64,000 bases of DNA from Flavobacterium sp. HBTb2-11-1. Its GTDB lineage: Bacteria > Bacteroidota > Bacteroidia > Flavobacteriales > Flavobacteriaceae. This document shows, piece after piece, positions 25,686-36,600 of the stretch. The DNA is taken from positions 992,001 to 1,056,000 of the forward strand of contig NZ_WUMO01000001.1 in assembly GCF_009826975.1 (NCBI RefSeq), in the 5' to 3' direction. Position 1 is the stretch's first letter, and every line of letters starts with the position of its first letter. The notes below the pieces were generated by a model. It was not told the origin of the DNA. It did no database searches and saw nothing but the letters and a program-made list of their open reading frames with translations. Both the position numbers and the translations under genes were made by a program.

Positions 25686-28325
25686 ATGAAATCACAAGAC
25701 GTACGTAAACAATTTTTAGATTTTTTTGAGAGTAAAGGACATACTATTGTTCCTTCAGCTCCTATTGTTCTTAAAGACGACCCAACCCTAATGTTCAATA
25801 ACTCGGGGATGGCCCAGTTTAAAGAATTTTTCTTAGGAAACGGAACTCCAAAAAGTCCAAGAATAGCCGATACGCAAAAATGTCTTCGTGTTTCAGGAAA
25901 ACATAACGACCTTGAAGAAGTAGGTATCGATACGTACCACCACACGATGTTTGAAATGCTTGGAAACTGGTCTTTTGGCGATTACTTCAAAAAAGAAGCG
26001 ATCAATTGGGCTTGGGAACTATTGACAGAAGTGTACAAAATTCCAAAAGAAAATCTTTATGTTTCTGTTTTTGAAGGAAGTAAAGAAGATAACGTTCCGT
26101 TTGATCAAGAAGCTTGGGACATCTGGAAAACTTTAATCGACGAAGACAGAATCATTCTTGGAAACAAAAAAGATAATTTCTGGGAAATGGGTGACCAAGG
26201 ACCATGCGGACCTTGTTCTGAAATTCACGTTGATTTACGCTCTGAAGAAGAAAAAGCACAAGTTTCTGGAAAAAGTTTAGTAAACAATGATCACCCGCAA
26301 GTAGTTGAAATCTGGAATAACGTATTCATGGAATTCAACCGTAAAGCTGATGGTTCATTAGAAAAACTTCCAGCACAACACGTAGATACCGGAATGGGAT
26401 TTGAGCGTTTGTGTATGGCTTTACAAGGAAAAACATCAAACTATGATACTGATGTTTTCATGCCTTTAATTAGAGAAATTGAAACCATTACTGGAGCAAA
26501 ATATACAACTAATGATGTAACTGGCATTAGTGAAGAACAAAATAAAATGAATATTGCTATTCGTGTAGTGGCAGATCACGTTCGTGCGGTAGCTTTTGCT
26601 ATTGCTGATGGTCAGTTGCCTTCTAATACGGGAGCAGGATATGTTATTCGTAGAATTTTGCGTCGTGCAATTCGTTACGGATTTACTTTCCTAGGAACAA
26701 AAGAGCCGTTTATTTTTAAATTGGTTGAGACTTTAAGCGAGCAAATGGGAGATTCTTTCCCAGAAATCAGAACACAGAAAGCGCTTTGTTCGAATGTAAT
26801 TCGTGAAGAAGAAAATTCATTCTTAAAAACGTTAGATCAGGGATTAGTTCTTTTAGATGCTGTAATTTCAAATAACAATACAGATACTGTTGATGGTAAA
26901 AAGGCATTTGAATTGTATGATACTTACGGATTCCCAATCGATTTAACAGCTTTGATTCTTTCTGAAAGAGGATTGAAATTAGACGAAGAAGGATTTCAAG
27001 AACAATTGCAATTACAAAAAGAGAGATCCCGTGCGGCATCGAAAGTTACGGCAGGAGACTGGAATGTAATTGTAGAGGATGATATTCAGGAATTTGTTGG
27101 TTACGACAGATTATCTCAACAGGTTAAAATCACTAAATACCGTAGAGTAGAAAGTGCTAAAGACGGGGAGATTTTCCAATTGGTTTTCAATGCTACTCCT
27201 TTTTATGGAGAAAGCGGAGGACAAACGGGAGATAAAGGATATTTGGAAGCTCAAAATGGTGATATTGTTTACATCATAGACACAAAGAAAGAAAATAACC
27301 AAACGATACATTTAGCAAAATCGTTACCAGAAAACCTTACGGGAACTTTTAACGCGGTTGTTGATGCAAACCAAAGAGCTAAAACTTCGTCTAACCACTC
27401 GGCTACGCACTTGTTGCACCAGGCTTTACGTAAGATTTTAGGGACGCATATTGAGCAAAAAGGTTCGATGGTAAGAAATGCTTCATTGCGTTTTGACTTT
27501 TCTCATTTCGCTAAAGTAAGTGATGAAGAATTAGTAGAAGTAGAAAACTTCGTAAATGCTAGGATTCGCGAAAGTTTGCCATTAATCGAAAAAAGAGCTA
27601 TTCCGAAAGAACAGGCTTTAGAAGAAGGAGCAATTGCTTTATTTGGGGAGAAATATGGTGATTTAGTTCGTACCATTAAATTTGGTGATTCTGTCGAATT
27701 ATGCGGAGGAACTCACGTTGCCAATACATCAGATATCTGGCATTTTAAAATTATTTCTGAAGGAGCTGTAGCGGCTGGAATTAGAAGAATTGAAGCCATT
27801 ACAAGTGAAGCAGCAAAAGAATATTTTGAATCTCAAGCTGTTTCTTTAGCTGAAATTAAAGAAGCTCTTAAAAATGCTCAAGATCCGGTTAAATCAATCT
27901 TGGCACTACAGGATGAAAATGCCCAATTGAAAAAACAATTAGAAGCTTTATTAAAAGATAAAGCTAAAAACATGAAAGCTGATTTGGCTAAAGAATTGCA
28001 AGAAATCAATGGAGTTCAATTCTTGGCAAAACAAGTAGATTTAAACCCAGAAGGCGCAAAAGATTTAGCTTACGAATTAGGTGGTTCTTACAATAACTTA
28101 TTTGTAGTTTTCGCAACCGCTCATGAAGGAAAACCAATGTTGACTTGTTACATTTCTAAAGAAATTGTAGCTGAGAAAAACCTAAACGCAGGACAAGTGG
28201 TTCGTGAATTAGGAAAATACATCCAAGGTGGTGGTGGTGGACAGCCTTTCTTCGCAACCGCAGGAGGTAAAAATGTTGATGGAATTGCTGAGGCTTTGGA
28301 TAAGGCAGTGGATTTTGTAAAATAA
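25686..28325 (+). CDS. alaS: Alanine--tRNA ligase
   Basis: This 879-residue enzyme charges tRNA-Ala. The class II catalytic core is at the N-terminus ([19 protein letters not shown], then [19 protein letters not shown]). The editing domain has the [11 protein letters not shown] zinc motif with the second pair in CGGTHVANT. The C-terminal oligomerisation/C-Ala domain ends [14 protein letters not shown]. The length is normal for bacterial AlaRS. It is monocistronic, followed by an octamer array, a strong terminator and a 100-bp inverted-repeat element. Confidence 0.98.
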   Translation: MKSQDVRKQFLDFFESKGHTIVPSAPIVLKDDPTLMFNNSGMAQFKEFFLGNGTPKSPRIADTQKCLRVSGKHNDLEEVGIDTYHHTMFEMLGNWSFGDYFKKEAINWAWELLTEVYKIPKENLYVSVFEGSKEDNVPFDQEAWDIWKTLIDEDRIILGNKKDNFWEMGDQGPCGPCSEIHVDLRSEEEKAQVSGKSLVNNDHPQVVEIWNNVFMEFNRKADGSLEKLPAQHVDTGMGFERLCMALQGKTSNYDTDVFMPLIREIETITGAKYTTNDVTGISEEQNKMNIAIRVVADHVRAVAFAIADGQLPSNTGAGYVIRRILRRAIRYGFTFLGTKEPFIFKLVETLSEQMGDSFPEIRTQKALCSNVIREEENSFLKTLDQGLVLLDAVISNNNTDTVDGKKAFELYDTYGFPIDLTALILSERGLKLDEEGFQEQLQLQKERSRAASKVTAGDWNVIVEDDIQEFVGYDRLSQQVKITKYRRVESAKDGEIFQLVFNATPFYGESGGQTGDKGYLEAQNGDIVYIIDTKKENNQTIHLAKSLPENLTGTFNAVVDANQRAKTSSNHSATHLLHQALRKILGTHIEQKGSMVRNASLRFDFSHFAKVSDEELVEVENFVNARIRESLPLIEKRAIPKEQALEEGAIALFGEKYGDLVRTIKFGDSVELCGGTHVANTSDIWHFKIISEGAVAAGIRRIEAITSEAAKEYFESQAVSLAEIKEALKNAQDPVKSILALQDENAQLKKQLEALLKDKAKNMKADLAKELQEINGVQFLAKQVDLNPEGAKDLAYELGGSYNNLFVVFATAHEGKPMLTCYISKEIVAEKNLNAGQVVRELGKYIQGGGGGQPFFATAGGKNVDGIAEALDKAVDFVK

Positions 28326-28327
28326 AG

Positions 28328-28359
28328 GTTCTAAGATACTAAGGAACTAAGGTTCTAAG
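28328..28359. repeat. 8-bp-phased NNNCTAAG array after alaS
   Basis: Exactly four octamers: GTTCTAAG, ATACTAAG, GAACTAAG, GTTCTAAG, starting two bases after the alaS stop codon. Confidence 0.85.
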
Positions 28360-28378
28360 TTTTTTTTATAATATTCAA

Positions 28379-28412
28379 AAAAGCCGAGAGATTGTAAAAT
28401 CTCTCGGCTTTT
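28379..28412. terminator. Terminator of alaS
   Basis: AAAAGCCGAGAGATT pairs perfectly with AATCTCTCGGCTTTT (15-bp stem, 4-nt loop). A/T-rich flanks on both sides allow use in both directions. Confidence 0.9.
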
Positions 28413-28437
28413 GTATTTTATGGTATTTCTCTTTTTA

Positions 28438-28537
28438 TGTCATTTCGACGAAGGAGAAATCTCCACGAGAAGCTCGACAAAGATTGGATTTTCGTTGCGG
28501 AGTTACTTACGGAGATTTCTCCTTCGTCGAAATGACA
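28438..28537. repeat. 100-bp inverted-repeat element, copy A
   Basis: 27-bp perfect inverted ends (beginning TGTCATTTCGACGAAGG) flank a 46-bp centre. Copy B at 41942-42041 is the same length and differs at four positions. There is no ORF inside. It resembles a REP/MITE-type intergenic element. Confidence 0.85.
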
Positions 28538-28566
28538 AATAGTACGTGTATAAATTGTTTAAAAAA

Positions 28567-28606
28567 CTTAAAATCTTAGTGTCTTAGAGCCTTAGTGGCT
28601 AAAAAG
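28567..28606. repeat. 8-bp-phased CTTAG array after the ABC gene
   Basis: Octamers CTTAAAAT, CTTAGTGT, CTTAGAGC, CTTAGTGG, CTAAAAAG. Read on the ABC gene's strand they are NNNCTAAG-like and start 2 nt past its stop codon. Confidence 0.75.
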
Positions 28607-28608
28607 AA

Positions 28609-30354
28609 CTATTTTCGCTCCCCAATCTGCTGGCGCCACATAGCGTAATACAATCCTTTTTCTACGATCAAATCCTCATGTCTGCCTTGTTCAATGATTT
28701 TACCTTGTTCTAGGACAAAAATTCTATCAGCATGCATTACGGTTGATAAACGGTGGGCAATTAAAACTGTAATTCTATTTTTGTCTGAGATATTTCGAAT
28801 AGTGTCATTAATTTCTTCTTCTGTAATAGAATCCAAAGCAGAAGTCGCTTCATCAAAAATCAATAAATTCGGATTTCTAAGAATAGCTCTTGCGATAGAT
28901 AAACGCTGTTTTTCTCCGCCAGAAACTTTGATTCCCCCTTCGCCGATTGTGGTGTTTAAACCGTCTTCAGCACGTTTAAGGAGTTTGTCGCAGCTTGCGC
29001 GTTTTAAAGCATCATAAAGTTCTTCGTCGGTTGCATTTGGTTTGACAAATAATAAGTTTTCGCGAATTGTTCCTGAGAATAATTGTGCATCTTGAGTCAC
29101 AAAACCGAGCTGTTTTCTTAAATCTAGCAAATCAATTTCGGTTGAATCGATATCATTGTAAAGAATTTCTCCTTCTTCTGGAGTATACAATCCAACTAAT
29201 AATTTTACTAAAGTTGTTTTTCCAGATCCAGACGGACCAACAAAAGCGACGGTTTGTCCTTGTTTGATTTCGAAATTGATATTTTCGACTGCTTTGAATT
29301 TAGCTGTTTTATGTTGAAAACTCACATTAGAAAATAGCAATTTCTGGATTGCTCCAACATGTTTTGGAGTTTTAGGACGGAATTCTTTAGGAGCATTCAA
29401 TAAGTTTTTGAAATTCTCCATAGAAACTTTTGTTTCGTTCAAAGCAATAATAAAGTTTCCTAATTCTTGTAATGGACCAAAAATAAAGAACGTAAAAAAT
29501 ACCATTGTCAATAAATCACCAACGATAATTTTTCCTCCAAACAAGAAGTAATATAAGGCAAAAACAACGCAAGTTCTCAAGAAATGAACCGTTGTTCCCT
29601 GAATAAAACTTAAACTTCTTATAAAACGGATTTTCTGTAATTCTAATTGAAGAATTTTAAACGTATTTAAGTTTAAACGTTTTTCTTCTTGATATGTTAA
29701 ACCAAGACTTTTTACTAACTCGATATTTCGTAAACTTTCGGTAGTAGAACCAGCCAATGCATTAGTCTGATTCACAATTTTTCGAGAAACGATTTTAATC
29801 TTTTTTCCCAAATACAAACTAACCAAAGCAATAATTGGCGCTGTAATTAAGAAGATAATCGAAATCCTGAAATCGATTCGAGCAACATAAACAATTACGA
29901 ATATAAAACCGATAATAGTCTGGAAGATTAGCGAAATGGAAAGTGTAATCAGTTTTTCTGAATCGATTCTAACTTTTGTCAGTTTGCTTAAAGTTTCACC
30001 GCTTCGCTGATCTTCAAATTCTGCATAAGGAAGATCCAGAGATTTCTTGATTCCGTCAGTATACATTTGAGCGCCGGTACGCTGAATAACGACATTGGTA
30101 AAATAATCCTGAAAGTTTTTGGTAATTCTCGAAATCATAGCAGCGCCAAGAGAAAGGCCAAGCCAGAAAGCTAAAGATTTTATAAATCCGATTTCGTTTC
30201 CTTTGTATTTTGAGATTCCAACACCACAGTCCTGCATTAATTTTCCTGTGATTACTGAGTCTGACAAACTGAAACAAATGTTGATAGTAGCCATTATCAA
30301 CGCAAAAAACAAGAGCATTTTGTGTCTGATAATGTAGGTATATAGTAATTTCAT
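28609..30354 (-). CDS. ABC exporter half-transporter (MsbA/MDR type)
   Basis: This 581-residue fused membrane/ATPase protein has six helices in residues 1 to about 320 (first at MLLFFALIMATINICFSL). The nucleotide-binding domain has Walker A GPSGSGKTTL, the Q-loop QLGFVTQDAQLFSG, signature VSGGEKQRLSIARA, Walker B LLIFDEATSALD and the switch His in IAHRLSTV. It should homodimerise and export a lipid, drug or peptide; the substrate is not evident. It is monocistronic and runs convergently to alaS. Confidence 0.93.
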   Translation of the reverse strand: MKLLYTYIIRHKMLLFFALIMATINICFSLSDSVITGKLMQDCGVGISKYKGNEIGFIKSLAFWLGLSLGAAMISRITKNFQDYFTNVVIQRTGAQMYTDGIKKSLDLPYAEFEDQRSGETLSKLTKVRIDSEKLITLSISLIFQTIIGFIFVIVYVARIDFRISIIFLITAPIIALVSLYLGKKIKIVSRKIVNQTNALAGSTTESLRNIELVKSLGLTYQEEKRLNLNTFKILQLELQKIRFIRSLSFIQGTTVHFLRTCVVFALYYFLFGGKIIVGDLLTMVFFTFFIFGPLQELGNFIIALNETKVSMENFKNLLNAPKEFRPKTPKHVGAIQKLLFSNVSFQHKTAKFKAVENINFEIKQGQTVAFVGPSGSGKTTLVKLLVGLYTPEEGEILYNDIDSTEIDLLDLRKQLGFVTQDAQLFSGTIRENLLFVKPNATDEELYDALKRASCDKLLKRAEDGLNTTIGEGGIKVSGGEKQRLSIARAILRNPNLLIFDEATSALDSITEEEINDTIRNISDKNRITVLIAHRLSTVMHADRIFVLEQGKIIEQGRHEDLIVEKGLYYAMWRQQIGERK

Positions 30355-30708
30355 ATAAGATTTTAAAAAAATGGAAGATGCAAAAATAAGGAATTGTTTT
30401 AGTTTCTAGAGTTGGTTTTTGTTATTAAAAATCTAAATTTTTTACAGGTGAAATTGCTGATAGAGTTTTTAAAGTTTTTATGTGTTTCACTTTTTTAATT
30501 TGAATATAAGAAGTCATAAAGGCTGATTATTTTTCCATATTTAAGTTTTTTTTGAAAATTTTATTATTTAGTAAACTTTTATGTTGTTTGCTATTAGTGT
30601 TTTAATAATTGATTTAATTGAAAAATGTGTTTCGATGTGGAATCACGTAAGGTTTTGAATTTCGGTTATATTACGTTTGCACCATTAACAAATTTTAACC
30701 AAATCAAT
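30355..30708. other. Divergent intergenic region, no gene seen
   Basis: This AT-rich spacer of about 350 nt lies between the ABC gene and the first RHS-like lipoprotein. Apart from the -7 box at 30672-30679 I see nothing in it. Confidence 0.5.
30672..30679 (+). promoter_or_regulatory. -7 promoter box of the lipoprotein pair
   Basis: TACGTTTG fits TAnnTTTG and sits 29 nt before the lipoprotein ATG at 30709. A TTTG lies 14 nt upstream of it, shorter than the usual spacing. Confidence 0.4.
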
Positions 30709-31458
30709 ATGAAAAAATTATTATGCCTTTTTGGTGCTTTAGCACTAGTTTTAACATCTTGTTCAAGCGATGATTCGTCAAGTTCTTCAGATCTTGTTTT
30801 GCTTAAAAAAACTGTTATTACAAGTCCAGAAGGTGATAAAGCTACCGTTAATTTTAAGTACGATGGTAACAAAATAGTAAGTGTAACAGATGATACTGGA
30901 TTTTTCAATCTGTATTATACTTACACTGGAGATTTAATTACAAAAATTGATTACAAGCTTCCTAATGGAAAGTCAGAACAAGTAGATACTTTTACATACA
31001 CTAATGATGGAAAGCTATCAACTTTTTTAAGAGTTGAATATGAAGAAGAGGAAGGTGTAGCGGTATTAAGAGGTTACAAGGAAGTTTATACTTATAATGC
31101 AGATGGTACAATTTCAGTAAAAGGGTATTCAGGAAGTGATGTTTCTCAAACGGTTGCTTCGGGAACAGCTACAATTAAATTTGTAAATGGTGAAGTAAGC
31201 GAAATTATAAGTTCTAACTCACCAAATCATAAATATACTTATGATAATAAAAATAATCCAACAAAAAATATTTTGGGAATGGATAAAATTGCATTTGTTG
31301 ATGGAGAAGCAAATGGCGTTAAATTCAATATCCTTACAGATACATCAGATGGTAATTTGTGGACAAACAGTACTTTTACATATAATGAGCAAGGATATCC
31401 AACTAAAGAAGTTGATAACGGGTCTGACAGTCTAGGTACTACGGAATATTTTTATTAA
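30709..31458 (+). CDS. RHS/YD-repeat-like lipoprotein 1
   Basis: This 249-residue lipoprotein starts MKKLLCLFGALALVLTSCSS, a clear lipobox. The mature part has tandem 'Y-T-Y-x-G-D/N-G' beta-hairpin motifs (YTYTGDLITKIDY, FTYTNDGKLSTFLR, YTYNADGTISVKGY, FTYNEQGYPTKEV), like RHS/YD repeats in Bacteroidota surface lipoproteins. The function is unknown. A longer reading from 30625 adds 28 residues without signal character, so I chose the ATG at 30709. A paralogue follows directly. Confidence 0.8.
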   Translation: MKKLLCLFGALALVLTSCSSDDSSSSSDLVLLKKTVITSPEGDKATVNFKYDGNKIVSVTDDTGFFNLYYTYTGDLITKIDYKLPNGKSEQVDTFTYTNDGKLSTFLRVEYEEEEGVAVLRGYKEVYTYNADGTISVKGYSGSDVSQTVASGTATIKFVNGEVSEIISSNSPNHKYTYDNKNNPTKNILGMDKIAFVDGEANGVKFNILTDTSDGNLWTNSTFTYNEQGYPTKEVDNGSDSLGTTEYFY

Positions 31459-31485
31459 TAATTGAAGATTCTTATTAATAATATT

Positions 31486-31516
31486 AAGCCAGTTGCAAAT
31501 GCTTCTGGCTTTCTTA
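31486..31516 (+). terminator. Terminator between the paralogous lipoproteins
   Basis: AAGCCAG/CTGGCTT stem (31486-31492 with 31505-31511) followed by TTCTTAATTTT. The second gene may thus have partly separate transcription. Confidence 0.6.
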
Positions 31517-31547
31517 ATTTTGAAAAGTATAACAAAATCTCTCAATT

Positions 31548-32342
31548 ATGAAAAAACAATTATGGCTTTTTGGCGCTATAGCTTTAATCCTATCATCATG
31601 TTCAAGTGATGAAAATTCTCCTTTGCAAGAAATTGATTCTACATTGCCAAAGACGATTTCTTATGTTTACCCTTCTATTTACTTAGGAACAAATAGTAAA
31701 GGAACTTTAACTTACGATGGTAATAAAATTCTAAATATCGTTAAAGAAGATTCAAAAACAATATTTACATACAATGGAGATGTGATAATTAAACAAGAAG
31801 AGTTTGATATAGAAAATGGGAAAGAAATTAAAAATGAAGAAGTTTCATATAGTTATGAAAATGGAAAACTAAAAACTAAAGTTTTTAGAGAAGACATAAG
31901 TGTCGAATATCCCGACGGTTATTATATTGAGAAAGTGGTTTATACTCATAATTCTAATGGAACAATTTCTTACATTGATTACACCGTTGATAATATAAAG
32001 AAAACCGAAACTAAAAGTGGAGAAGGAACTTTAACGTATAAAGATGGAAACTTAATAAGAGTGGAAGAAAAGTCTGGTTCTTCAACTACAACATTAGTTT
32101 TTGAATACGATTCCAAAAAAAATCCCCTGAAAAATATACTAGGTTTCAATTTGTTATTAAACGAAATTGAAGGATTTGGAACTAATAATATTGTAAAAAC
32201 TACAAGAACAACAACTGAATTTCCGAATCCATCGGTTTATTTAACGACTTATATTTATAATGATGCTTCGTACCCAACAAAACATACTTCATTTGATGGA
32301 GGAGGAAAAAATATTGAGTATGAAATTGAATATACGTATTAA
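31548..32342 (+). CDS. RHS/YD-repeat-like lipoprotein 2
   Basis: This 264-residue paralogue of the previous gene begins MKKQLWLFGAIALILSSCSS (lipobox Cys) and carries the same hairpin series: GTLTYDGNKILNIV, FTYNGDVIIKQE, YSYENGKLKTKV, YTHNSNGTISYIDY, and an ending YIYNDASYPTKHTSF. The shared tail pattern FEYDSKKNPLKNILG matches YTYDNKNNPTKNILG in gene 1, so this is a local tandem duplication that has diverged. The role is unknown, probably at the cell surface. Confidence 0.8.
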   Translation: MKKQLWLFGAIALILSSCSSDENSPLQEIDSTLPKTISYVYPSIYLGTNSKGTLTYDGNKILNIVKEDSKTIFTYNGDVIIKQEEFDIENGKEIKNEEVSYSYENGKLKTKVFREDISVEYPDGYYIEKVVYTHNSNGTISYIDYTVDNIKKTETKSGEGTLTYKDGNLIRVEEKSGSSTTTLVFEYDSKKNPLKNILGFNLLLNEIEGFGTNNIVKTTRTTTEFPNPSVYLTTYIYNDASYPTKHTSFDGGGKNIEYEIEYTY

Positions 32343-32358
32343 CATTAGGTAATATTTT

Positions 32359-32406
32359 AATCAATAAAAAAGCCAAATACTTCTGTATTTGGTTTTTTTA
32401 TTGATT
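32359..32406 (+). terminator. Terminator after the lipoprotein pair
   Basis: A long stem (AATCAATAAAAAAGCC... with its complement ending ATTGATT) and a TTCT-type loop. The inner AAAAGCCAAATAC/GTATTTGGTTTT pairs almost perfectly (one G-T). Confidence 0.8.
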
Positions 32407-32440
32407 AAAATTGGTGAAATTCGTAGTTAATTTCAAAATC

Positions 32441-33400
32441 ATGCAATTCAGAACCCAAATACCCATTTCCAAAAGTAGTTTGCCAATCGATTATAATTCG
32501 AAAATACTTTCTATAGGGTCTTGTTTTGCAGAAAATATGGCGGAGAAATTCGATTATTTTAAATTTCAGAATGAAACCAATCCGTTTGGGATCATTTTTA
32601 ATCCGGTTTCAATTGAAAAATTATTTAGCAGAATTTCTAAACAAGATTGGTTTGAAGAAAAAGATGTTTTCTTCTATAACGAGCGTTGGCATAGCTTTGA
32701 AGTACATTCAGATTTAAGCAATTCTGACCGTCAAGAATTATTAGAAACTCTGAATAAAGCTGTAACAGAAACCCATAAACAACTTAAAGAAGCGACCCAT
32801 ATTATCATCACTTTCGGAACTTCTTGGATTTATAGAAATCTTGAAAAAGATGAAATTGTAGCCAACTGTCATAAAGTGCCTCAAAAACAATTTTCAAAAG
32901 AATTATTGTCGGCAGAAGCCATTCAAAAAAGTATTCAAAATACAATTGAAACCATTCAGACTGTAAACTCCAATATAAATTTCATTTTTACTATTTCCCC
33001 AGTTCGACATATTAAAGACGGATTTGTAGAAAATCAATTAAGCAAATCACATTTATTTACAGCTTTACATCAAGTTTTAAAAACACATAATTCAAAACCC
33101 ATAACTCATAACTATTTCCCTTCTTACGAAATCATGATGGACGAACTTCGCGATTATCGTTTTTATAACGAAGATATGTTGCATCCCAATCAGATTGCGA
33201 TAGATTATATCTGGAAGCTTTTTAGCGAAAATTATGTTTCAGAAGAAAGTGTTCAAGTAATGAAAGAAGTAGACGAAATCCAAAAAAGTCTTCGTCATCG
33301 CAGTTTTAATCCAGAATCAGAACAGCACCAAAAATTCTTAGCAAAATTGCAGCAGAAAATAAACATCATAGGAGAAAAACTGCCGCATATTAAATTCTAA
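32441..33400 (+). CDS. GSCFA family protein
   Basis: This 319-residue cytosolic protein has the eponymous motif near the N-terminus: KILSIGSCFAENMAEKFDYF. The fold is SGNH/GDSL-esterase-like, with GTSWIYRN in the middle and EDMLHPNQIAIDYIW near the C-terminus (catalytic-type Asp/His block). The substrate is unknown. The first ATG in a coding context is at 32441 (MQFRTQIPI); the longer frame from 32411 would need a TTG start. Confidence 0.88.
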   Translation: MQFRTQIPISKSSLPIDYNSKILSIGSCFAENMAEKFDYFKFQNETNPFGIIFNPVSIEKLFSRISKQDWFEEKDVFFYNERWHSFEVHSDLSNSDRQELLETLNKAVTETHKQLKEATHIIITFGTSWIYRNLEKDEIVANCHKVPQKQFSKELLSAEAIQKSIQNTIETIQTVNSNINFIFTISPVRHIKDGFVENQLSKSHLFTALHQVLKTHNSKPITHNYFPSYEIMMDELRDYRFYNEDMLHPNQIAIDYIWKLFSENYVSEESVQVMKEVDEIQKSLRHRSFNPESEQHQKFLAKLQQKINIIGEKLPHIKF

Positions 33401-33446
33401 CTATTAGAATAACCCTCATAAAAAGGTTATCAGTTAATATAAAAAA

Positions 33447-33470
33447 CTTCGCGCCTTAGTGCCTTCATGG
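33447..33470. repeat. 8-bp-phased CTTAG-like array
   Basis: CTTCGCGC, CTTAGTGC, CTTCATGG in phase, between the GSCFA gene and tamB. It is a degraded version of the octamer array. Confidence 0.55.
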
Positions 33471-33605
33471 CAAATGCAACAATAAAATTTTAGAATAATT
33501 GCTCATAATTTTGTAAATTGTTAAGGTTTAAATTTTACATTTTTGTAAAATGTGTAACCCTGCTTTTTTCAGAAGCAATTTTAATCTAAGCGATTTTATT
33601 GACGT

Positions 33606-36600
33606 ATGAATAAGAAACCAGTTTATTTTCTTAAAAAAACACTTCGTATCTTAATGTGGTGCGTGGTTTCTGTAGTTGCGCTTTTATTACTTCTCATAAT
33701 CTTAATCCAAGTTCCGTCGGTTCAAAATTTCGTTAAGGACAAAGCCATTACCTATCTTGAGGGTAAGATTAGAACCAAAGTTTCTCTCGATAAAATTCTA
33801 ATTAAATTTCCCAAAGATGTAGTTCTGGAAGGTTTTTATTTTGAAGATCAAAAAAAAGATACGTTGCTGGCTGGTAAACGATTAGAGGTTGATGTTGATC
33901 TTTTTAAACTCGTAAGCAGCGAACTCGAAATCAATTCGGTTTCATTAGAAAATGTAAAAGCCAATATTTCCAGAAACAAAGACGGCGTTTTCAATTTTGA
34001 TTATATTATAAAAGCATTCGAATCTAAAGAACCAAAAGTAGAAGATCCTGATGCAAAACCGTTTAAAATTTCTGTAGTAAAAGTAAATCTCGATCAGGTT
34101 AAATTCAATTTTAAAGATAATTTTTCGAAGAATGATATCAAAGTCAATTTGACGCATTTTGATACTAAATTCAAAAGGTTTGATCTTGATAAAATGGACT
34201 TTAATATTCCCACAATTAATTTAAATGGATTGAAGATAGTTTTAGATCAAGATGTTGTAGAGAAAATTGCTGAAGTTTCAGTCAAAACAGTGGATACAGT
34301 TTCGAAACGTCCAGATTTTAAATTGGCATTGGATAAAATCACTTTATCTAAAATAGATATTTTATATGATAATAAAGACTCGAAATTAAATTCGGGTATT
34401 AGTTTAGGAAATTTAAATTTAGTAGTAAATGAGATCAATCTTAATGAACAGTTTTTGGATTTTAATACTTTTGAAGTTAAAAATCTTAAAGGAAATTTAC
34501 GTCTTGGTGCAAAAGATAAGCAAATTCAAGCCCCTGACTTAGATTCAACAGCCATAAAACAAGCAGGCTGGAAAGTAAAACTCAAAGAAACCAATCTAGA
34601 AAACATTGCTTTCAAGTTTGATGATGAACAGTCAAAACCTAAAACAAAAGGAATTGATTATGCACACTTGGATTTGGATAAATTCAATTTTAAAGCAGAG
34701 AAGTTATATTATGGAAATGATACGATTTCAGGAAATATTAAAACGCTAACCGTAAACGAAAAAAGCGGTTTGCAGATTCAGTCTTTCAAAACCGATTTCT
34801 TTTACGGACCGAAAAATGCTTCGCTGGAAAATCTGTATTTAAAAACACCGCAGACTCTCGTTCAGGATAAAGTTAAAGCGCAATATACATCACTTGAATC
34901 ACTTCAGAAAGATTTTGGAAATCTTGCCCTTGATGCCAATTTGAAACAATCTAAAATTGGTTTTAAAGACATTTTATTGTTTGTTCCCGATCTTCAAAAT
35001 ACAAATCCGTTTAAAAGTAACCCGAATGCGATTTTGTATGTGGACAGCCGTGTGAGCGGAAAAGTAAAAGATTTGAATATTTCGAAGTTTGAAATGAGCG
35101 GAATTGGCGCTACAAAAGTTTCCCTTTCGGGGAAAATTGCTGGATTGCCAGATGCACAAAAAGCGTATTACGATTTGGATATCAAAAAAGCTTCGACGAC
35201 TTCAAAAGACATTAATATGTTTGTGCCACCAGGAACAATTCCGAAGAATATTCAGTTGCCATCTCAATTAAGTTTGAAAGGAAAATTTAAAGGTTCGGTT
35301 CAGAATTTTAAAACCAATATGGCTTTAACGAGCAGTTTTGGAAGTGCAAAAGTCGATGCTTTATTTGATCAGCGTGTTAAAAAGAGAGAAAAATACGATG
35401 CGCAAGTTTACTTGTTGGATTTTGATTTAGGACGTTTAATTAAAAACGATTCAATCGGAAAAATTACCCTTAAAGCGAAAGTTAAAGGAAACGGCTTAGA
35501 TCCTAAAACCGCAAATGCAGCGATTGATGGTTTGGTACAGAAAGCAGTCTTTAATCGATACACTTATAGAGATTTAGCATTAAAAGGAAATATCGAAAAC
35601 GGTTCATTTGCAGTAAAATCTGGAATGCAAGATCCAAATTTGAATTTTAATTTAACGGCTTCTGGCGACACCAAAGATAAATATCCAACCATACAATTAA
35701 AGCTGAATCTTGATATTGCCGATTTAGAAAAACTAAATCTGCACGCTGGACCAATGAAGCTTCGCGGAAATGTCGATGCAGATATTGCCAACAGTAATCC
35801 TGATTTCTTAAACGGAAAAGTGTTTCTTTCAAACATTCAAATTTTGCAAGAAGCAGAACCAATTGTTTTAGATTCTGTTCGAGTTTTGGCTTTTGCAGAT
35901 AAAGACAGCAATTCGATCAAAATTTCGTCTCAATTTTTAAAAGCCGAAATGATCGGAAAATATAAATTGACAACTTTGGCAAATTCAATCCAAAAATCAT
36001 TATCAAAATATATTGATCTCAAAAATCCAAAAGTCAATGCAGAATCAGATGAGCAACGATTGGCTTTTATGCTCAAAGTAGACAATGATCCTGTTCTTTT
36101 TAAATTGTTGCCAAAATTAACTGGATTAGAGCCTTTTACTATAAATGGAAATTATAATAATAAAACAGATTCTTTAACTGTAAAAGGAACGATTCCAAGA
36201 ATTGTTTATGGAGGAAACACCATTTCAGATGGGAAAATCAATATCGAAGCCAAAGAAAATGCGCTGGAATATTTAGTTTCTGTAGCGACAATTGAAAGCG
36301 GTTCTTTGAAAATTCCGTTTACAAGTTTGAGCGGAGAAGTTCAAAACAATACTTTGACCTATGCGCTTGAAGTTCAAGATGCAAAACAAAAACAGCAATA
36401 TTTTATTGGGGGCGAATTTAAAGCTGAAGATTCTAAAAATATTGTAAAACTAGATGCAGACAGCTTTATTTTAAATTATGATAAGTGGAATGTTGATCCT
36501 GAAAATGCAATCGAGTTTGGAGAAAAAAGACTTTATGTCAATAAATTCAATTTGAGTAATAATGGAAACGAATTGAAAGTTCAATCGAAAGGAAATCAGG

